From Luidia sarsii (lineage: Eukaryota > Echinodermata > Asteroidea > Paxillosida > Luidiidae), in contig OX465103.1 of NCBI GenBank assembly GCA_949987565.1, forward strand, positions 19,477,280 through 19,541,279: 64,000 bases of DNA, written 5' to 3'. A program made the position numbers and the translations under genes. Each line of letters opens with the position of its first letter. Within the stretch, counting starts at the first letter, position 1. Positions 22,774 through 35,010 of this stretch are shown here, piece after piece. The notes under the pieces are model-generated. The model searched no databases, was not told the DNA's origin, and saw only the letters and a program-made list of their open reading frames with translations.

Positions 22774-23129
22774 CACACCAGATGCATTATCTTAGGACCA
22801 CCTGACGATTGTTTAGTGATGATGAAAACCAAGTACCGGTACACAAACAACCTTGCAGAACATTTAGCCAATCACTGGAGGAATTGATTTTGTCTGTGTT
22901 GATTGCATGAAAACCATGCCGAAGTTGCTTATTAAATGCCTGACTAGAACACCGTGAGTAATGGTGACTGGTCAGCATAAAGCATGAGGGAAGCGGAAGA
23001 CACGTGTACGCAGTCAGGTCAGTTGTGTCCACACATTTTACATTTCACTGCGAAGTCCTTTAACAGCACTAATTATTGCAGTAAATTTCCCGAAATTAGC
23101 TGTGAAGTTGATAGCGAAGTTGCATTCAG
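22774..23129. other. No gene recognised
   Basis: AT-rich spacer between the CCGTAAA element and the recombinase relic; nothing repetitive or coding was seen. Confidence 0.35.
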
Positions 23130-23574
23130 ATGCCAATTTGTTTGCTGCACTACGTAGCAGCGAATTTAGCTACTTGTGTAAATGTACCCAATGACAGCAA
23201 TTCCCAATTTACTCCAGGGATATTAGAAGGTGAGATGAATCACTTGTTGATGACGGCTTCAGCCCCCAATACGCATAGAGCCCATTTGGCAGGTTGGTTC
23301 ATTTGGTTCATTTACATGACATATGTGCAGCAAATTGCATGGGGAGGCCCCGGCCTCTGTAGCAGATGTTAGACAATTCATAACGTGGCTTTCCCTGCAT
23401 CGTGTGTCTCCTGCTCCGGCCACTTTGTATGTCTCGGGTGTAGGTTATTCTAATAAAATTCACAGTTGGCCAGATCCCACCCAGGACTTTGTAGTGTCCA
23501 AATTGCTGGCAGGCTGTTGCAGGGATGATGTTGGTAGCGATCGGCATGGCAGTCTTCATGCGGTATTGTATTGA
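23130..23574 (+). pseudogene. Tyrosine-recombinase N-terminal (core-binding) relic
   Basis: One frame gives SAPNTHRAHLAGWFIWF. After a single frameshift near 23345 the next gives ASVADVRQFITWLSLHRVSP, then ATLYVSGVGYSNKIHSW, PDPTQDFVVSKLLAGCCR. This reproduces the SAM-like core-binding domain of the tyrosine recombinases found in DIRS-type and related YR elements of marine invertebrates: APxTxRAY, a P-x-x-V-x-x-F-I-x-W-L-S helix, a short AIGY/HK piece, then PDPT..V.K.L.G. The catalytic R-H-x-x-R-Y domain should follow but the sequence runs into a family A repeat at about 23600, so the gene is truncated. The DIRS reverse transcriptase is not in the window; a Crypton-like source is the alternative. 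Confidence 0.65.
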
Positions 23575-23599
23575 GACATTCCCTAGTTCTAAGCTTATT

Positions 23600-24220
23600 T
23601 GGTCCGATATATTGCTGCGTCATGATGTCATCATGTGTCACGTGACGTGACTTTAAAGGGGCAAATTTCAAACTCCATTACAGGCAAAAGTACAAGTTCG
23701 TTTGGTTTCAAATTTGCACTATTATCTTAGTAGAAAAAGGTGTATCCAAAAATTGCCCTATTTGATCGTGACGTCATCTCAAGAATATTAATGAGGTCAT
23801 GAATTTTTAAGATTTTAACATTCAATTGAGCATATTTGCCCAACGGAGCAAGATTTAAAAAAAAAATCATTTATATCTATTAGGGATGTACATGTGTAGT
23901 TTAGAAATACCCTCCGGGACCAAAATGTCATGATGGAATTGTGACGTCATCAAAATGCTTGATTTTAAAGCACATATTAGTCAATGGTCAATCTTCTTGA
24001 ACTTTGGTGGGCATTTAGCTATTGGGCTAGACATTCCAAATCCTGAGTTTAGAACCAATTGACCATTGTTCAGAATTATTATTATTTTAATATTATAATG
24101 AAGTCCCATATACTTTGTGCACAAAATATGCACGTACATTTTTTAATTTTTATTTTTTAAGAGAACCAGATGCGGAAAAGCATTATGTTTTGTTTGTCAA
24201 CAGACATAAATCTCTACTTG
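23600..24220 (+). repeat. Family A repeat, dispersed copy (+)
   Basis: Runs from the GTGTCACGTGACGTGACTTT block through AATATTAATGAGGTCATGAA, GTGACGTCATCAAAATG and TGTTTGTCAACAGACATAAA in the same order as the array at 1-3560. Its T-arm-like motif is deleted. Confidence 0.85.
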
Positions 24221-25079
24221 GAATTTATATTGCTCTGATATGATGGCATGTACCTTTCAACTTCGGAGAATTTTCTTTTTCAGACCAATCTGCATAGTTG
24301 TATCAATCCTTTCCAATGAAGCATTGGCTCGTGGTAGCTTCATTAACATTTAGTTATGTCTGAGTAACATGTGTGCACTGCCCGGTCATCTTATGCCAGG
24401 GCTGTCTGGTCTTCCCAGTGGGGTGGTCATTTAGAGCCTGAATTTAGATGTTTAATTTCCGTAAATCACTCTTTCTGTTGTTTTTGTTTCACACCAAACA
24501 CCCTCTTGTACCAGTGAGGTTTATTCCAACTGTACAGTGTATGTGTGATCAGTGGAAAATAAGAGTGACACTCAGGTGCATTGCTGAATACATGTAAGTT
24601 GTGAATGTTGCCAAGCTTTACATGTCGAGGTTTGGCCAAGCATGGCCAGTTTGAATGTTGCCAAGCTTGACAAGTATTAGGTTTGTTCAACTATGGCTAG
24701 GTATATCAAAGTGTATCAATGTTTTGCGGTTGCCAAGCATGGCCAATATTTAATTAAGGCAAACCTGTCATGTATATTCATGATTTGGAGACAGTAGCTC
24801 AAAGACCAGGCCAAAAATGTCAACTCCATGTTTCCTTGTGTACTTAATGGGCAGTCTTGGAAAAATCAGGAAGTCACAGTCACATGATGGAATTTTTGGA
24901 TAGACGTTTCCCAACTTACGGTGCATACATGCCACATGTTGATAATGAAGGATCTAATAAGATGGCGTCATAGCTGTTGGCCCCTTTAAAAGGGTGTCAC
25001 ATGACCATCCAAGTAAAAACACACAAGGAAGGTAGTTTGTAGGCCTTCTCTCTGCATCATGTTGATTACTTTTAAAAAA
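24221..25079. other. Spacer with short TTGCCAAGC repeats
   Basis: No gene. GTTGCCAAGCTT/GGCCAG phrases recur between about 24600 and 24750, a small degenerate minisatellite. 24880-25010 contains decayed family A-like sequence (CCCAACTTACGG, GTGTCACATGACC) on the minus strand. Confidence 0.45.
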
Positions 25080-25940
25080 TGGAGGAAAACAAATTCAAAC
25101 TAGAGATTTATGTCTGTTGGCAAACAGAACATCTCCGCATCTGCTTCTCTTAAAAAAATGACATCAACGAGGTTCGAACCCGTAACCTCCATTCCTACCC
25201 CAAAACGCATGTGCATATTTTGTGTATGGGACTTTTCAAAAAATCATAATAATTCTGAACAATGGTCAACGGTCCAAACTCAGGTCCAAACTCAGGATTT
25301 AGAAGTCTAGCGCAAGAGCTAAATGCCCACCAAATTTCGAGAAGATTGACCTTTGGCAAATATGTGTTTTAAAAACACGCATTTTGATGACGTCACGATT
25401 GCATAATGGCATTTTTGTCCCGGTGGGTGTTTCTAAACTACATGTACATCCCAATAGATATAATCGAAAAAAATGAAAAAAATCTTCCTCCCTTGGCCAA
25501 ATATGCTCAATTGAATGTGAAAATGTGAAAAGTTCATGACCTCATTAATATTCATGAGATTACGTCACGATCAAATTGGGCAATTTTTGGATACACCATT
25601 TCCCAACTTAGTGCAAAATTTATAGTGCAAAATTGAAACCAAACGAACTTTTGCCTATAATGGAATTTGAAATTTGCCCCTTTAAAACGCTGTCACGTGA
25701 CACGTGGTGACGTCATGACGTTTTCAAGACTATGGCGCAAAATTTCAGCAAGGGCTCTATGCATTTGTCAAGTTTGAAACAAATCAAAGTTTGTTCAATG
25801 GCAAAAAAGCCTTCCGAAAAAACCCTGTGCTTTGTCTATGGGATTTTTCCGACAAGAAAAAGACAAAGAAGAAGAAAAAGAAAATCAGAAAAAACAATAG
25901 CTTTTCCGCTTCGCGGCGGAAAAGCTAAAATTGTTGCAAT
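25080..25940 (-). repeat. Family A repeat, dispersed copy (-)
   Basis: A near-complete inverted unit. It retains the T-arm-like motif (GAGGTTCGAACCCGTAACC on the plus strand near 25170), two TGACGTCA sites, GTCACGTGAC and the long hairpin at 25898-25928. Frames through it are not genes. Confidence 0.85.
25898..25928. repeat. Conserved family A hairpin
   Basis: TAGCTTTTCCGC pairs with GCGGAAAAAGCTA with one bulged A. Compared with 559-588 a U-A type pair is replaced by C-G, so pairing is kept despite change in both arms. Confidence 0.7.
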
Positions 25941-26513
25941 CACTGCATTTGAACCCAATGGCAATCCATGCCTACCACAAAAAGCACAGACACATTTTGT
26001 GCACAAAAAGTTTTTGGCACAATAACTAATCATCTACCAAGTTTTTATAAGATTGGCCTATGGATACCTTATGTGTGATTTAAAATCTTGCATTTTGATG
26101 ATGTAGGATCTTCCAAACGGCACAAAGTGATGACCGCGCAAAAATCAAAAGTACGATAGTTATACCATACAGTCCTTCTCAGTCTATTCATCCGTCCGAC
26201 CATAGAGCAAGGAACCATCTGCCTTGAAGATGACACCAGCCACTGCTCTAAAGGATCAAATAACTAGGGGTTTTTTCAAGACCATTTCTATATATTTTTT
26301 TCTGTACTAAGAAAATAGCATAATTCATTTCTTGGCTCATGAATTTGGAAGCTATTTTCACTGATATATCAGTGATGGAAATACATGTAGCTGGATTTGC
26401 ATCGTAAAATGCGATACATTTTCCACAAAAAGGCAAGACAATTTAGAAAACGGTTCGCATTTGGTGCGAATCAAAATCCATCGTAAGACCATCCTGCGTT
26501 GAACGTACGGGAC
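25941..26513. other. No gene recognised
   Basis: A decayed family A-like trace (GATTTAAAATCTTGCATTTTGATGATG) appears near 26078. The rest shows nothing of note. Confidence 0.35.
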
Positions 26514-26665
26514 ATGTACAGTACATGTACATGTACATGTACATGTACATGTACATGTACATATTGTACTGTACCCTTGCAATGTACTGTACATGTACGC
26601 GTACATGTACACTGTACAAATGTATGTACACTGTATACTCTACAGTACATATATACTGTACTGTT
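26514..26665. repeat. TACATGTAC palindromic satellite
   Basis: A perfect (ACATGT)n core at 26520-26560, then degenerate TACTGTACATGTAC units. Each hexamer is self-complementary, which yields Met/Tyr/Thr/Val/His/Cys-rich frames on both strands; these are artefacts. Confidence 0.9.
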
Positions 26666-26769
26666 GATAGTGCAAGTGCGGCGGCGGCCAGACCCCCATC
26701 AGCTACGGATTCAATAGGTAGACCTTTCATAAGCGGCTACAGTCACTTTCCGTAGATCGCATTTTTCGA

Positions 26770-27340
26770 CCGCCAAGCACCTACCCTGTAAACACCCTCC
26801 AAATCTGGCGATTGTACCCTTAAATTGAAGCCTGTATTCTCTTCTTTCTGTCCATACCACTTTCACAATTAATTACGAAGGGAATAATATTGAATTACGC
26901 GGAAACAACATTTGGAGACAAACGATGAAAGTAGCGCATTTTAGTTATAACCGATTTCCCTTAGCGACATTAGCAAGGTTGGCAAGTCTAGGTGTGGTTT
27001 AAGACTCTACGTAACGCCATAGCGACACTACAGGACCAATAGGGCCAAAACCAGCCTACGCGCTGCAATGTGACATAACACAACATGTCCTTGCACATAC
27101 TGTATAATGCACAGTGCACATACACAGCGGCCACATGGCTGCATACGAGTACGCTGCGCTACTCAAGCCTGATCGGAACTTCCAAGTTCCAGAAGTATAG
27201 CGAGACGGTACGCTACAAAAAAGTACAATTTATTTCACTACCGAAACAAAACATGGATGGGGGTAATAATGGGGTTATTTCTTTATCATTGGAATTGTGT
27301 GTTTTTTTCTTTATTTTTTTTTCTTTTCTTTTTTTTTTCA
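26770..27340 (+). repeat. Dispersed repeat B, copy 2
   Basis: The second copy of the sequence at 13350-13920, in the same orientation. A long plus-strand frame that begins in it (27085-27894) reads through its T-rich tail and is not supported as a gene. Confidence 0.75.
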
Positions 27341-27344
27341 TTAA

Positions 27345-28603
27345 AAAAAACCGGTTTAACGGTTTCACCGAGTCAAGGGTCCGGCGGTTATTTAGGTTTT
27401 TATTTTTCCCAAAGCGCCCAAGCCTAGGTGCAGCCATCTGTCTACCCTCCAAAACAAAATTGAATTTGAGGCGGTCAATTAGAATAACTATCAAGATTTT
27501 TTTGTTCAGTATACAACTAAGGAAGGCGACATGTAAAATAAAGGTTTGGCCTTTTGATTGGCCTTTTGATGCCACAGTGAGTTGGCCTCAGTGCCCCCTA
27601 GAGTTGACCTTGGTGCCCTGTGCAATTTTGATGCGAACTTTGCAGATCGCACGAGGAAAAAATCAAAGCGGTCAGAAATTATTCCAACATTTTTGTTCTA
27701 GGAATCAGCAGGTACAGCCTGAAAAGAGACAACTTCATCAAACACGGTTGGACAGCGATGCACCAGCATGCATCCCGTCTGTCAAGGAAAGAAATGATCA
27801 ATGCACTGACTTAATGTTGCATTTATTTTTGCTAGTCATTTTTACCATATTTTTGCTAGTCATTTTTACCAATTTGACTAGCATTATTTGCTAATCAATT
27901 TTTTTCCGCTTATATCCATCACTGTATATTAAGAATTTCGCCTCTCTGGTATCCAGCATTCAAGCTGTAGTAAAGACAAGCATGCAGCAACATACATGTA
28001 CACCAGCAAAATGTACAAGCAGACAAGTACATGTAGAACATTTTATGGGTCACTTCGCGATTTCTTTGACCTTGAATCATGCACAGCTATGACTAATCAG
28101 CAGAATGCATAATCAAAAATGTAAATTTTATATTGTCTTTTTTCTCTTTTGGAAGATATAACATTCTTATAAAAATGTAAAATAAATTCCAATTTGCAGA
28201 TCTACATGTATAAATACATGTATATGTACACTTACATGTCATTTTTACTTTACTTCAATGATTAAAGGCTTAACTTTTCATTTAATTTTAAATGGATTGT
28301 GTTTGTGTTTTAAAAAAGATTGAAAAGGAGATTAGAAAATGTTCTCATCGAGCAAGGGACTCATTATAAAAAAACATCCTAAAATTTGTATGTTGGTAAA
28401 TGTAGTCAGTAAGCAGTTTGCAACATTTTTGTATAAATTACTCTAATAAAAAAACATGTTAATCATTCCGTTTCATTATTTTTTTTACAGTGACCTTTAA
28501 TAAAAAAAATAACAATTAATAAAAAAAAATTAATCATCACCCTAGAAATTGTTTTTTGGGTGGTTTTTTTTCAGAATAGAAAATGATACAAAAACATACC
28601 AAA
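27345..28603. other. No gene recognised; AT-rich
   Basis: A 23-base direct repeat (TTTTTGCTAGTCATTTTTACC, twice at 27825-27872) and short TACATGTA motifs (27990-28050, 28205-28240). This could hold the 3' untranslated end of the minus-strand exons that follow. Confidence 0.4.
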
Positions 28604-29131
28604 TTAAATGTAATGACAAAACTGGAAATCTAAACAAGAAAGCATACACAGTGTTAATCATTCCCCTCCTGGATGTTTAGACAATGTGGTTGAACAATCC
28701 AAAGATGCTTCAACTACAATTTCACCCGGGTGAAACAGACAAAATCAAAACTCACTCAAATCCAAAATAGAAAGAATGGGGAGGTTGAAATCATTTTCAT
28801 TTAGGGGTATCCAGTTTCCTGAATTTGATTGTACACCTAGAGCTAAAGACATATTTTTGAAAATGCTTTTACATTTTGTAGTTTGCCAACTACATTGAAG
28901 CATTGCAGACACTGCAGGAGATGATGCACAGTGTAAAGTGGTGCAGTTAATTGCACCATTCATCTTACGAACTGCCACGAAGAATCACAAACTGATTAAC
29001 AATCAGGAAGAGACTTTATTCCCAATATAAGAGTGCGTGTTTGTGAGTAATTGTTCTTACCTGATGATAAGGATGATGGTGTGCATGAAGATGGTGTTGA
29101 TGGGGTTGATGTCCATAATACGGAAGCATTA
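28604..29131 (-). CDS. Spliced gene fragment, unrecognised
   Basis: Exon B (28756-28971, 216 nt) is fully open, preceded by CGTGGCAG and followed by A|GTGAGT. Upstream, exon A (about 29061-29131) ends TCATCAG|GTAAGAAC. Joining A to B restores a split valine codon (G|TT) and one frame: TSTPSTPSSCTPSSLSS, then VRKMNGAINCTTLHC, ASSPAVSAMLQCSWQTTKC, IFKNMSLALGVQSNSGNW and IPLNENDFNLPILSILDL. A strong acceptor CTTTCTTGTTTAG before 28629 could give a short last exon ending at TAA 28604-28606. The 5' end is not identified; exon A's acceptor (GGATAGCAG) has a poor pyrimidine tract. I recognise no domain. It could be a host gene fragment or an old transposon protein. Confidence 0.45.
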
Positions 29132-29793
29132 CTGCTATCCCACCATACATTTTAAAAATAAATTTAGTTGAACGGACCAGCCGTTTTCATGTGAAAAGAG
29201 AAAAATGAATCAGCACTAACCACACAAGCTACCAGCGCTGTGAGGTCTAAGGACGGAGTGATTAGTTCATGAACTAACAAGGTATATATACATGTACGTA
29301 AATACATGTACATGTACCTAAAGGTGCATGCATGTACCTCACACTGCATGTCCATGCGTACTACCGTGTATAGACATTGCAGTAAGACTGAGGAGGGGGC
29401 AATTAGAATATGGATGATGTCATCTTCCTGTCTGAATATTCTCCTTATTCGCATTGCCCTGACCCTTCTATGCATCCTGTCTGAGAGCACCATTTCCCAT
29501 TTGGCTTACAGTAGTAAGAGTAAAGGAAAAAAATGTGTAAGTACATGTATGTACATGTACATACATGTACATGTACACAGGCACCTATGAACAAGTGTGG
29601 TTGCAAGTGTGGTTGCAATACATGCAACTTGTAACCTGCAATGAAACTTTGTATGGTTGAGCTTGATACCTTGGTAAGTTTTGTCGCTACAACCGGGTCA
29701 AAGGATACTAATTAATGACAACTTTAAAAATAGTTTGAGATTTTGGAAGTGGGAGAACACAAATATGAGGCTTCTAAACATCATCAAATAACA
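29132..29793. other. No gene; short TACATGTAC tracts
   Basis: Palindromic tracts at 29288-29340 and 29540-29580. A minus-strand frame between them (CKPNGKWCSQTGCIEGSGQC) has suggestive cysteines but no splice support. Confidence 0.35.
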
Positions 29794-30142
29794 TACAGTA
29801 CTGATCGAAATTATTATCACTATTCGCGACCAATTTAGTGCGATTGATTCTTCGCGAAGACATCCGCAATTTCTTATATTTACCAGTCCGGGGAGTCATT
29901 TCCTTCGCGAAGAGAACCAACGATTCGCGACTGAAGCGGCCATAGATCCGAGGAGAAAATAATTACCGGTCCAGGGAGTCGTCTTCTCCGCGAAGACTCG
30001 CGAAGACCAGCGGCCATAAACCGAGGGAGAAACCACTCCGTACTGGTCCGGGGGGTTATTTCCTTTGCAAAATCCAGCAAAATCCAGCAGCCATCCATCA
30101 AAGGAGAAACTACCGGTCCCGGACGTCATTTCTGTCGGGAAG

Positions 30143-32690
30143 ATTACTGTCGATTCGCGAATTTCAGCGGCAATCGATCGGGGGTGGGAGAGAGTTGGGG
30201 GAGACAGGGTTTATAAGTCCAACGTACGAACGTCTCTTCGCGAATGATGCGCGAACGATCTGCGAAGAAAGCACAACAATTTGCGACCAAAGGCCTAAAT
30301 CTAAATGTACGGGGGAAAAAAACGTACGCCAACGAGATAAATGTTTTTTTTTTAAGGGGGGCTTGATCACATGGGCAATTACCGTTTGTGGAGCGGGAAT
30401 TGAAACTCCAGTTAACCGAACCCCCCCCCCCCCCTCCTTCAATCCAGAGCACCGGCAGTTGCTTTTAAATCTGTCTTTGTGAGCACCTCCAAGGCTTTAT
30501 TTATGAGTCCTATCCTCACTCCACGCTCAGACCTTGCGGTTGAAACTCTGGTCCTTGCCAATGTGTAGTGCTTTGTGAGCAACGACAAGGCTTTTCAAGC
30601 CGGCCCCATGCTCAGAGCGTGTGGTTAATATAAAAATACACGACCAGATTCTCCTGCCAGAGACGTTGTACTGAAGCCATTTTCCAAATTAAACAATTTT
30701 TTCTTGTTTTACCTTACCGTACCGGGTACCTCATAAAAAAAAGTGTCACAAATGTTCCAGAATGTTTCGTTTTTTATTGTTTGAAATATTGGAAGCCGAA
30801 AATCAGTGGGTAATGCAACATCACTCTGTGCGGCCTCCGCCCAATTCGGTTGATATACCGGTACCCTCAAATCGAAGCTTGTTTTCTCCCACTTTTCGGT
30901 CTGTCTATTTACAGAACCGAAGAAATCACCGTGGATAAGCTTTTCCCCGGGGAATTCTTACCCCAGCTTGGGGTAGGGTAGAAGGAGAAAACCCCGGGAC
31001 GTCATTACTTTCGCAAAGATAACTACCGATTCGCGATTTTCAGAGGCAATCGATCAGGGGTGTTGGGAGAGTTGGGGGAGACAGGGTTTACAGGTCTAAC
31101 GTACGAACCTCTCTTCGCGAACGATGCGCGAACGATCTGAGAAGATAGCACAACAATTTGCAACCTAAGGCCTAAAAATGTAAGAAACAAATCCGTACAC
31201 CAACGAGATACTGTACATGGTTGTTGTGGGGGTTTTTTTTTTGGGGGGGGGGGGGGTTGGGGGAGGGGCATGATCACATGGCCAATTGCCGTTTGTGGAG
31301 CGGGAATGGAAACTTCAGTTACCCGAAACCCCCCCCCCACCTCCCTTCAACCCAAGATCAGTCCAGATCAGTTAAGTTTGTCTTTGTGAGCACCGCCATG
31401 GCTTTGGGAGCCCTATCCTCGCTCCACGCTCAGAGCTTGCGGTTGAAACTCTGGTCCTTGCCAATGTGTAGTGCTTTGTGAGCAACACCAAGGCTTTTCA
31501 AGCAGGCCCCATGCTCAGAGCTTGCGGTTAATATAAAAATACACGACCAGATTCTCCTGCCAGAGACGTGGTACTGAAGCCATTTTCCAAATTAAACAAT
31601 TTTTTCTTGTTTTACCTTACCGTACCGGGTACCTCATAAAAAAGTGACCTAAATGTTCCAGAATGTTTCGTTTTTTATTGTTTGAAATATTGGAAGCTGA
31701 AAATCAGTGGGTAATGCAACATCACTCTGTGCGGCCTCCGCCCAATTCGGTTGATATACCGGTACCCTCAAATCGAAGCTTGTTTTCTCCCACTTTTCGG
31801 TCTGTCTATTTACAGAACCGAAGAAATCACCGTGGATAAGCTTTTCCCCGGGGAATTCTTACCCCAGCTTGGGGTAGGGTAGAAGGAGAAAACCCCGGGA
31901 CGTCATTACTTTCGCAAAGATAACTACCGATTCGCGATTTTCAGAGGCAATCGATCAGGGGTGTTGGGAGAGTTGGGGGAGACAGGGTTTACAGGTCTAA
32001 CGTACGAACCTCTCTTCGCGAACGATGCGCGAACGATCTGAGAAGATAGCACAACAATTTGCAACCTAAGGCCTAAAAATGTAAGAAACAAATCCGTACA
32101 CCAACGAGATACTGTACATGGTTGTTGTGGGGGGGGTTTTTTTTGGGGGGGGGGTTGGGGGAGGGGCATGATCACATGGCCAATTGCCGTTTGTGGAGCG
32201 GGAATGGAAACTTCAGTTATCCGAAACCCCCCCCCCCACCTCCCTTCAACCCAAGATCAGTCCAGATCAGTTAAGTTTGTCTTTGTGAGCACCGCCATGG
32301 CTTTGGGAGCCCTATCCTCGCTCCACGCTCAGAGCTTGCGGTTGAAACTCTGGTCCTTGCCAATGTGTAGTGCTTTGTGAGCAACACCAAGGCTTTTCAA
32401 GCAGGCCCCATGCTCAGAGCTTGCGGTTAATATAAAAATACACGACCAGATTCTCCTGCCAGAGACGTTGTACTGAAGCCATTTTCCAAATTAAACAATT
32501 TTTTCTTGTTTTACCTTACCGTACCGGGTACCTCAAAAAAAAGTGACCTAAATGTTCCAGAATGTTTCGTTTTTTATTGTTTGAAATATTGGAAGCTGAA
32601 AATCAGTGGGTAATGCAAAATCACTCTGCGGCCTCTGCCCAATTCGGATGATATACCCTCAAATCGAAGCTTGTTTTCTCCCACTTGAGC
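30143..32690 (+). repeat. 0.9 kb tandem triplication in element Z
   Basis: ATAAAAATACACGACCAGATT occurs at about 30627, 31529 and 32429; CCGATTCGCGATTTTCAGAGG at 31018 and 31919. Period is about 901 bases. Units two and three are almost identical; unit one is more diverged and is continuous with the terminal arm. Poly-G and poly-C runs of 8-14 bases punctuate each unit (30421-30434, 31232-31247, 32221-32238). Confidence 0.85.
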
Positions 32691-33324
32691 CTTTAGGGGC
32701 TTTCACACAAGAACTGTCTGTCACCTGTGTCTTGTTTTCATTGATTCATTTTTTTTACTTTCCTGAAATAAAATAAAAATCGGGACGTTACCCACCCTTT
32801 TTCTTTTTTTAAATTAAGATTTCAGGAAGGTTCTATGAAGTTTCTTTGAAGGTTCTTTATACAAGTGTGCAAAGAAATAAACTTTCATACCAATTACAAA
32901 ATGTGTAGGCCGACCACGTGAAAGACATTTCATTTTCGAAAAAGTTTGATACTGCCGGTAGTTGACGTACTCAGAATAACTTAATAAAAATATGCAGGCC
33001 CCCTGTTTATTTGTTTGCGTCGTATCCGTGAACGTAGAAAGGGAAAAATCAATGTTTCAGAACATGTTTAGCGTCCTGCCTTTTGGGCAACAAGGAAGGA
33101 GGGAGGCCCTTTTTTTCCTAAAAAGCAAGCTGACCCATTTAATCATCAAGATTGGTAGGCGAGACTAGGAGCTCCCATTTTGTGGCAGTAACAAGTAATG
33201 TTTTCATGCCATCTAGGCAATCGTCAGTGGCGGTAGTGATTTTTGCAAATCAGTTTCTCTCTTTGTGCGGTACCAGTATGGGAAATCGGTTAGGGTGACC
33301 GGGCTGCACTATTTAGGGGGGTGA

Positions 33325-33609
33325 TTATTCCTCAAGTACGGAGAGCAGGGAGTCCAGCGTATAATCTGATTCCTTGAAAGAAACCAAACTCGACTGGGAC
33401 GGGGGTTCTTTGGGGCATTTGGCCTGGGTGATAATTCCCATCGGTTGTGGGGCGTTTTTGTTTTTTGGAAGGGTGGGTTGGGAAATACATGTATTCCAGA
33501 GTTCTTCATTGCATGGGGTGTGCCGCCATTGTTTGGCAACTGCTCTCCGGAAATCGCGGTGGTTAATCACCAGATTATGGGTGGTGCTGACCACCAGAGG
33601 TGTTTGCAC
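33325..33609 (-). CDS. Unrecognised open frame in element Z
   Basis: A 95-codon minus-strand frame with even composition, reading STTHNLVINHRDFRRAVAKQ, LWNTCISQPTLPKNK and ending DYTLDSLLSVLEE before TAA. There is no ATG at its start; CACCTCTAG just upstream could be a splice acceptor. No domain is recognised. It stands out because the surrounding DNA otherwise has only low-complexity frames. It may be chance. Confidence 0.2.
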   Translation of the reverse strand: MQTPLVVSTTHNLVINHRDFRRAVAKQWRHTPCNEELWNTCISQPTLPKNKNAPQPMGIITQAKCPKEPPSQSSLVSFKESDYTLDSLLSVLEE

Positions 33610-34879
33610 TAGAGGTGTTTGTTAGTTCATATTAAGCTCCCGCTCAGGAGTCCACACAGAGGGATTTTGCAATATATACCCAATGTTTTTCAGCTTCCAA
33701 GATTTCGAACAATAAAAGACGAAAACGTCTGAAAAAATATGGAATATATAGGACACACGTTTCTTATGAGGTAATGTAAAGAAAAAAATGTTTTATTGGA
33801 AACTGGCTTCAGTACGATGTCTCGGGCGGGAGACAGTCTTGTCATGTATTTTTGCTCTGTGCTGTTAGTTAGAGCTCTAAGGCCGGCTTGAAAAGCCTTG
33901 GCGGTGCTCACACATCACTACCTTGACAAGGACCGAGTTACAACCGCAAGCTCTGAGCGTGGAGCAAGGATAGGGCTACTATCAAAGCCCTGTCTGTGCT
34001 CACAAAGACAGGATTGATCTTTGGTTTGATAGGGGGGGGGTTCGGTTAACTGAAGTTTCAATTCCCGCTCAACAAACGGCAATATTGCCCATGTGACCAG
34101 TCCCCCCTTAAGAAAAAAACAACCATGGAAGAAGGGTGGCAATATTATCCATTCGGATATTCGAGATAATTCGTTTCGAATAGTTTCGTTAGTTTCTGAA
34201 CGTTTACATGACTGTAATCCCCAATGTCCGCTGGACAGGAAATGAATCTCATTGTGATTCAAGAGCGTTTGACACCGGAGAGCTTACTATTAATATTTTA
34301 AGGGAGCCTGGCTAAGTTTTGCAGGAACAAGACTTTTCGAAGGCTTCTTTCTAGAACTTCAATTAAATAAAATGCTCACAAACAGACAACCTTGTTGGTC
34401 TGCAGAACACGGCAATTCTTGAATGCAAACTTAGCGAACTGGCCCCAGCTACAGTGCTGTAATATTACTGTCATTTTACTTCGGGGCAAAAGCCAGACAA
34501 CCTTATTGCTTATTGCGCGAGATGAAGTCTATCATGTATTAGATACGCTGCACTTTTAACCTTGCACTTGGTATTGTGTAGATTCATGATGATTTCCGCT
34601 TAAGGCATGATCAGGGTTTTTCTTGAGTGGCCAGCCGAACCACCTCAGTAAATTTCCAAGCCAAAACATTGGTGGCCCGGATGGTGTATATTTACATGCA
34701 TACGTATTTCTATGTTAGGGTTAAAAACTCCACAAACTTGTATGCACTAACATGATAACTATAGAGTAGGTGGTAAATTAACTAAATAAATTGCATATAA
34801 ACTTGAGACTGAATATAAAATATCATTTGTTCGTTGCATGTATCATCATTTTCAATCAACTTTCAAAATATGACCGATT

Positions 34880-35010
34880 TAAAGTGGGAAGGATGATCAA
34901 CCTCTGAATAAAACAAAACCCATTTGAACCCAAGTTACCTCGCCGTGGTGGAAAAAGCAAGGAGAGCCGGCAGTAGGATGATTGACAGCTCCATTGTTAA
35001 AAATGTGATA
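34880..35010 (-). repeat. Fragment of the 98-bp tandem family
   Basis: CCCATTTGAACCCAAGTTAC followed by CTCGCCGTGGTGGAAAAAGC is the reverse complement of the monomer at 22028-22400, so a CCGTAAA-type element or its satellite once inserted in Z. Confidence 0.75.

Noticed and set aside
26358..26755. Long overlapping frames rich in Met/Tyr/Thr/Cys/Val/His on both strands (also at 44.3, 47.3, 49.4, 50.9, 54.1, 57.6 and 60-61 kb)
   Set aside because: They translate the self-complementary TACATGTAC satellite; the same peptide words appear on both strands and in all arrays.
29061..29150. A His-rich first exon (ATG at 29150) ending at the same splice donor
   Set aside because: In that frame joining to the next exon meets an immediate stop, whereas the alternative Ser/Thr/Pro-rich frame continues for the whole exon, so the His-rich reading is likely an off-frame reading.
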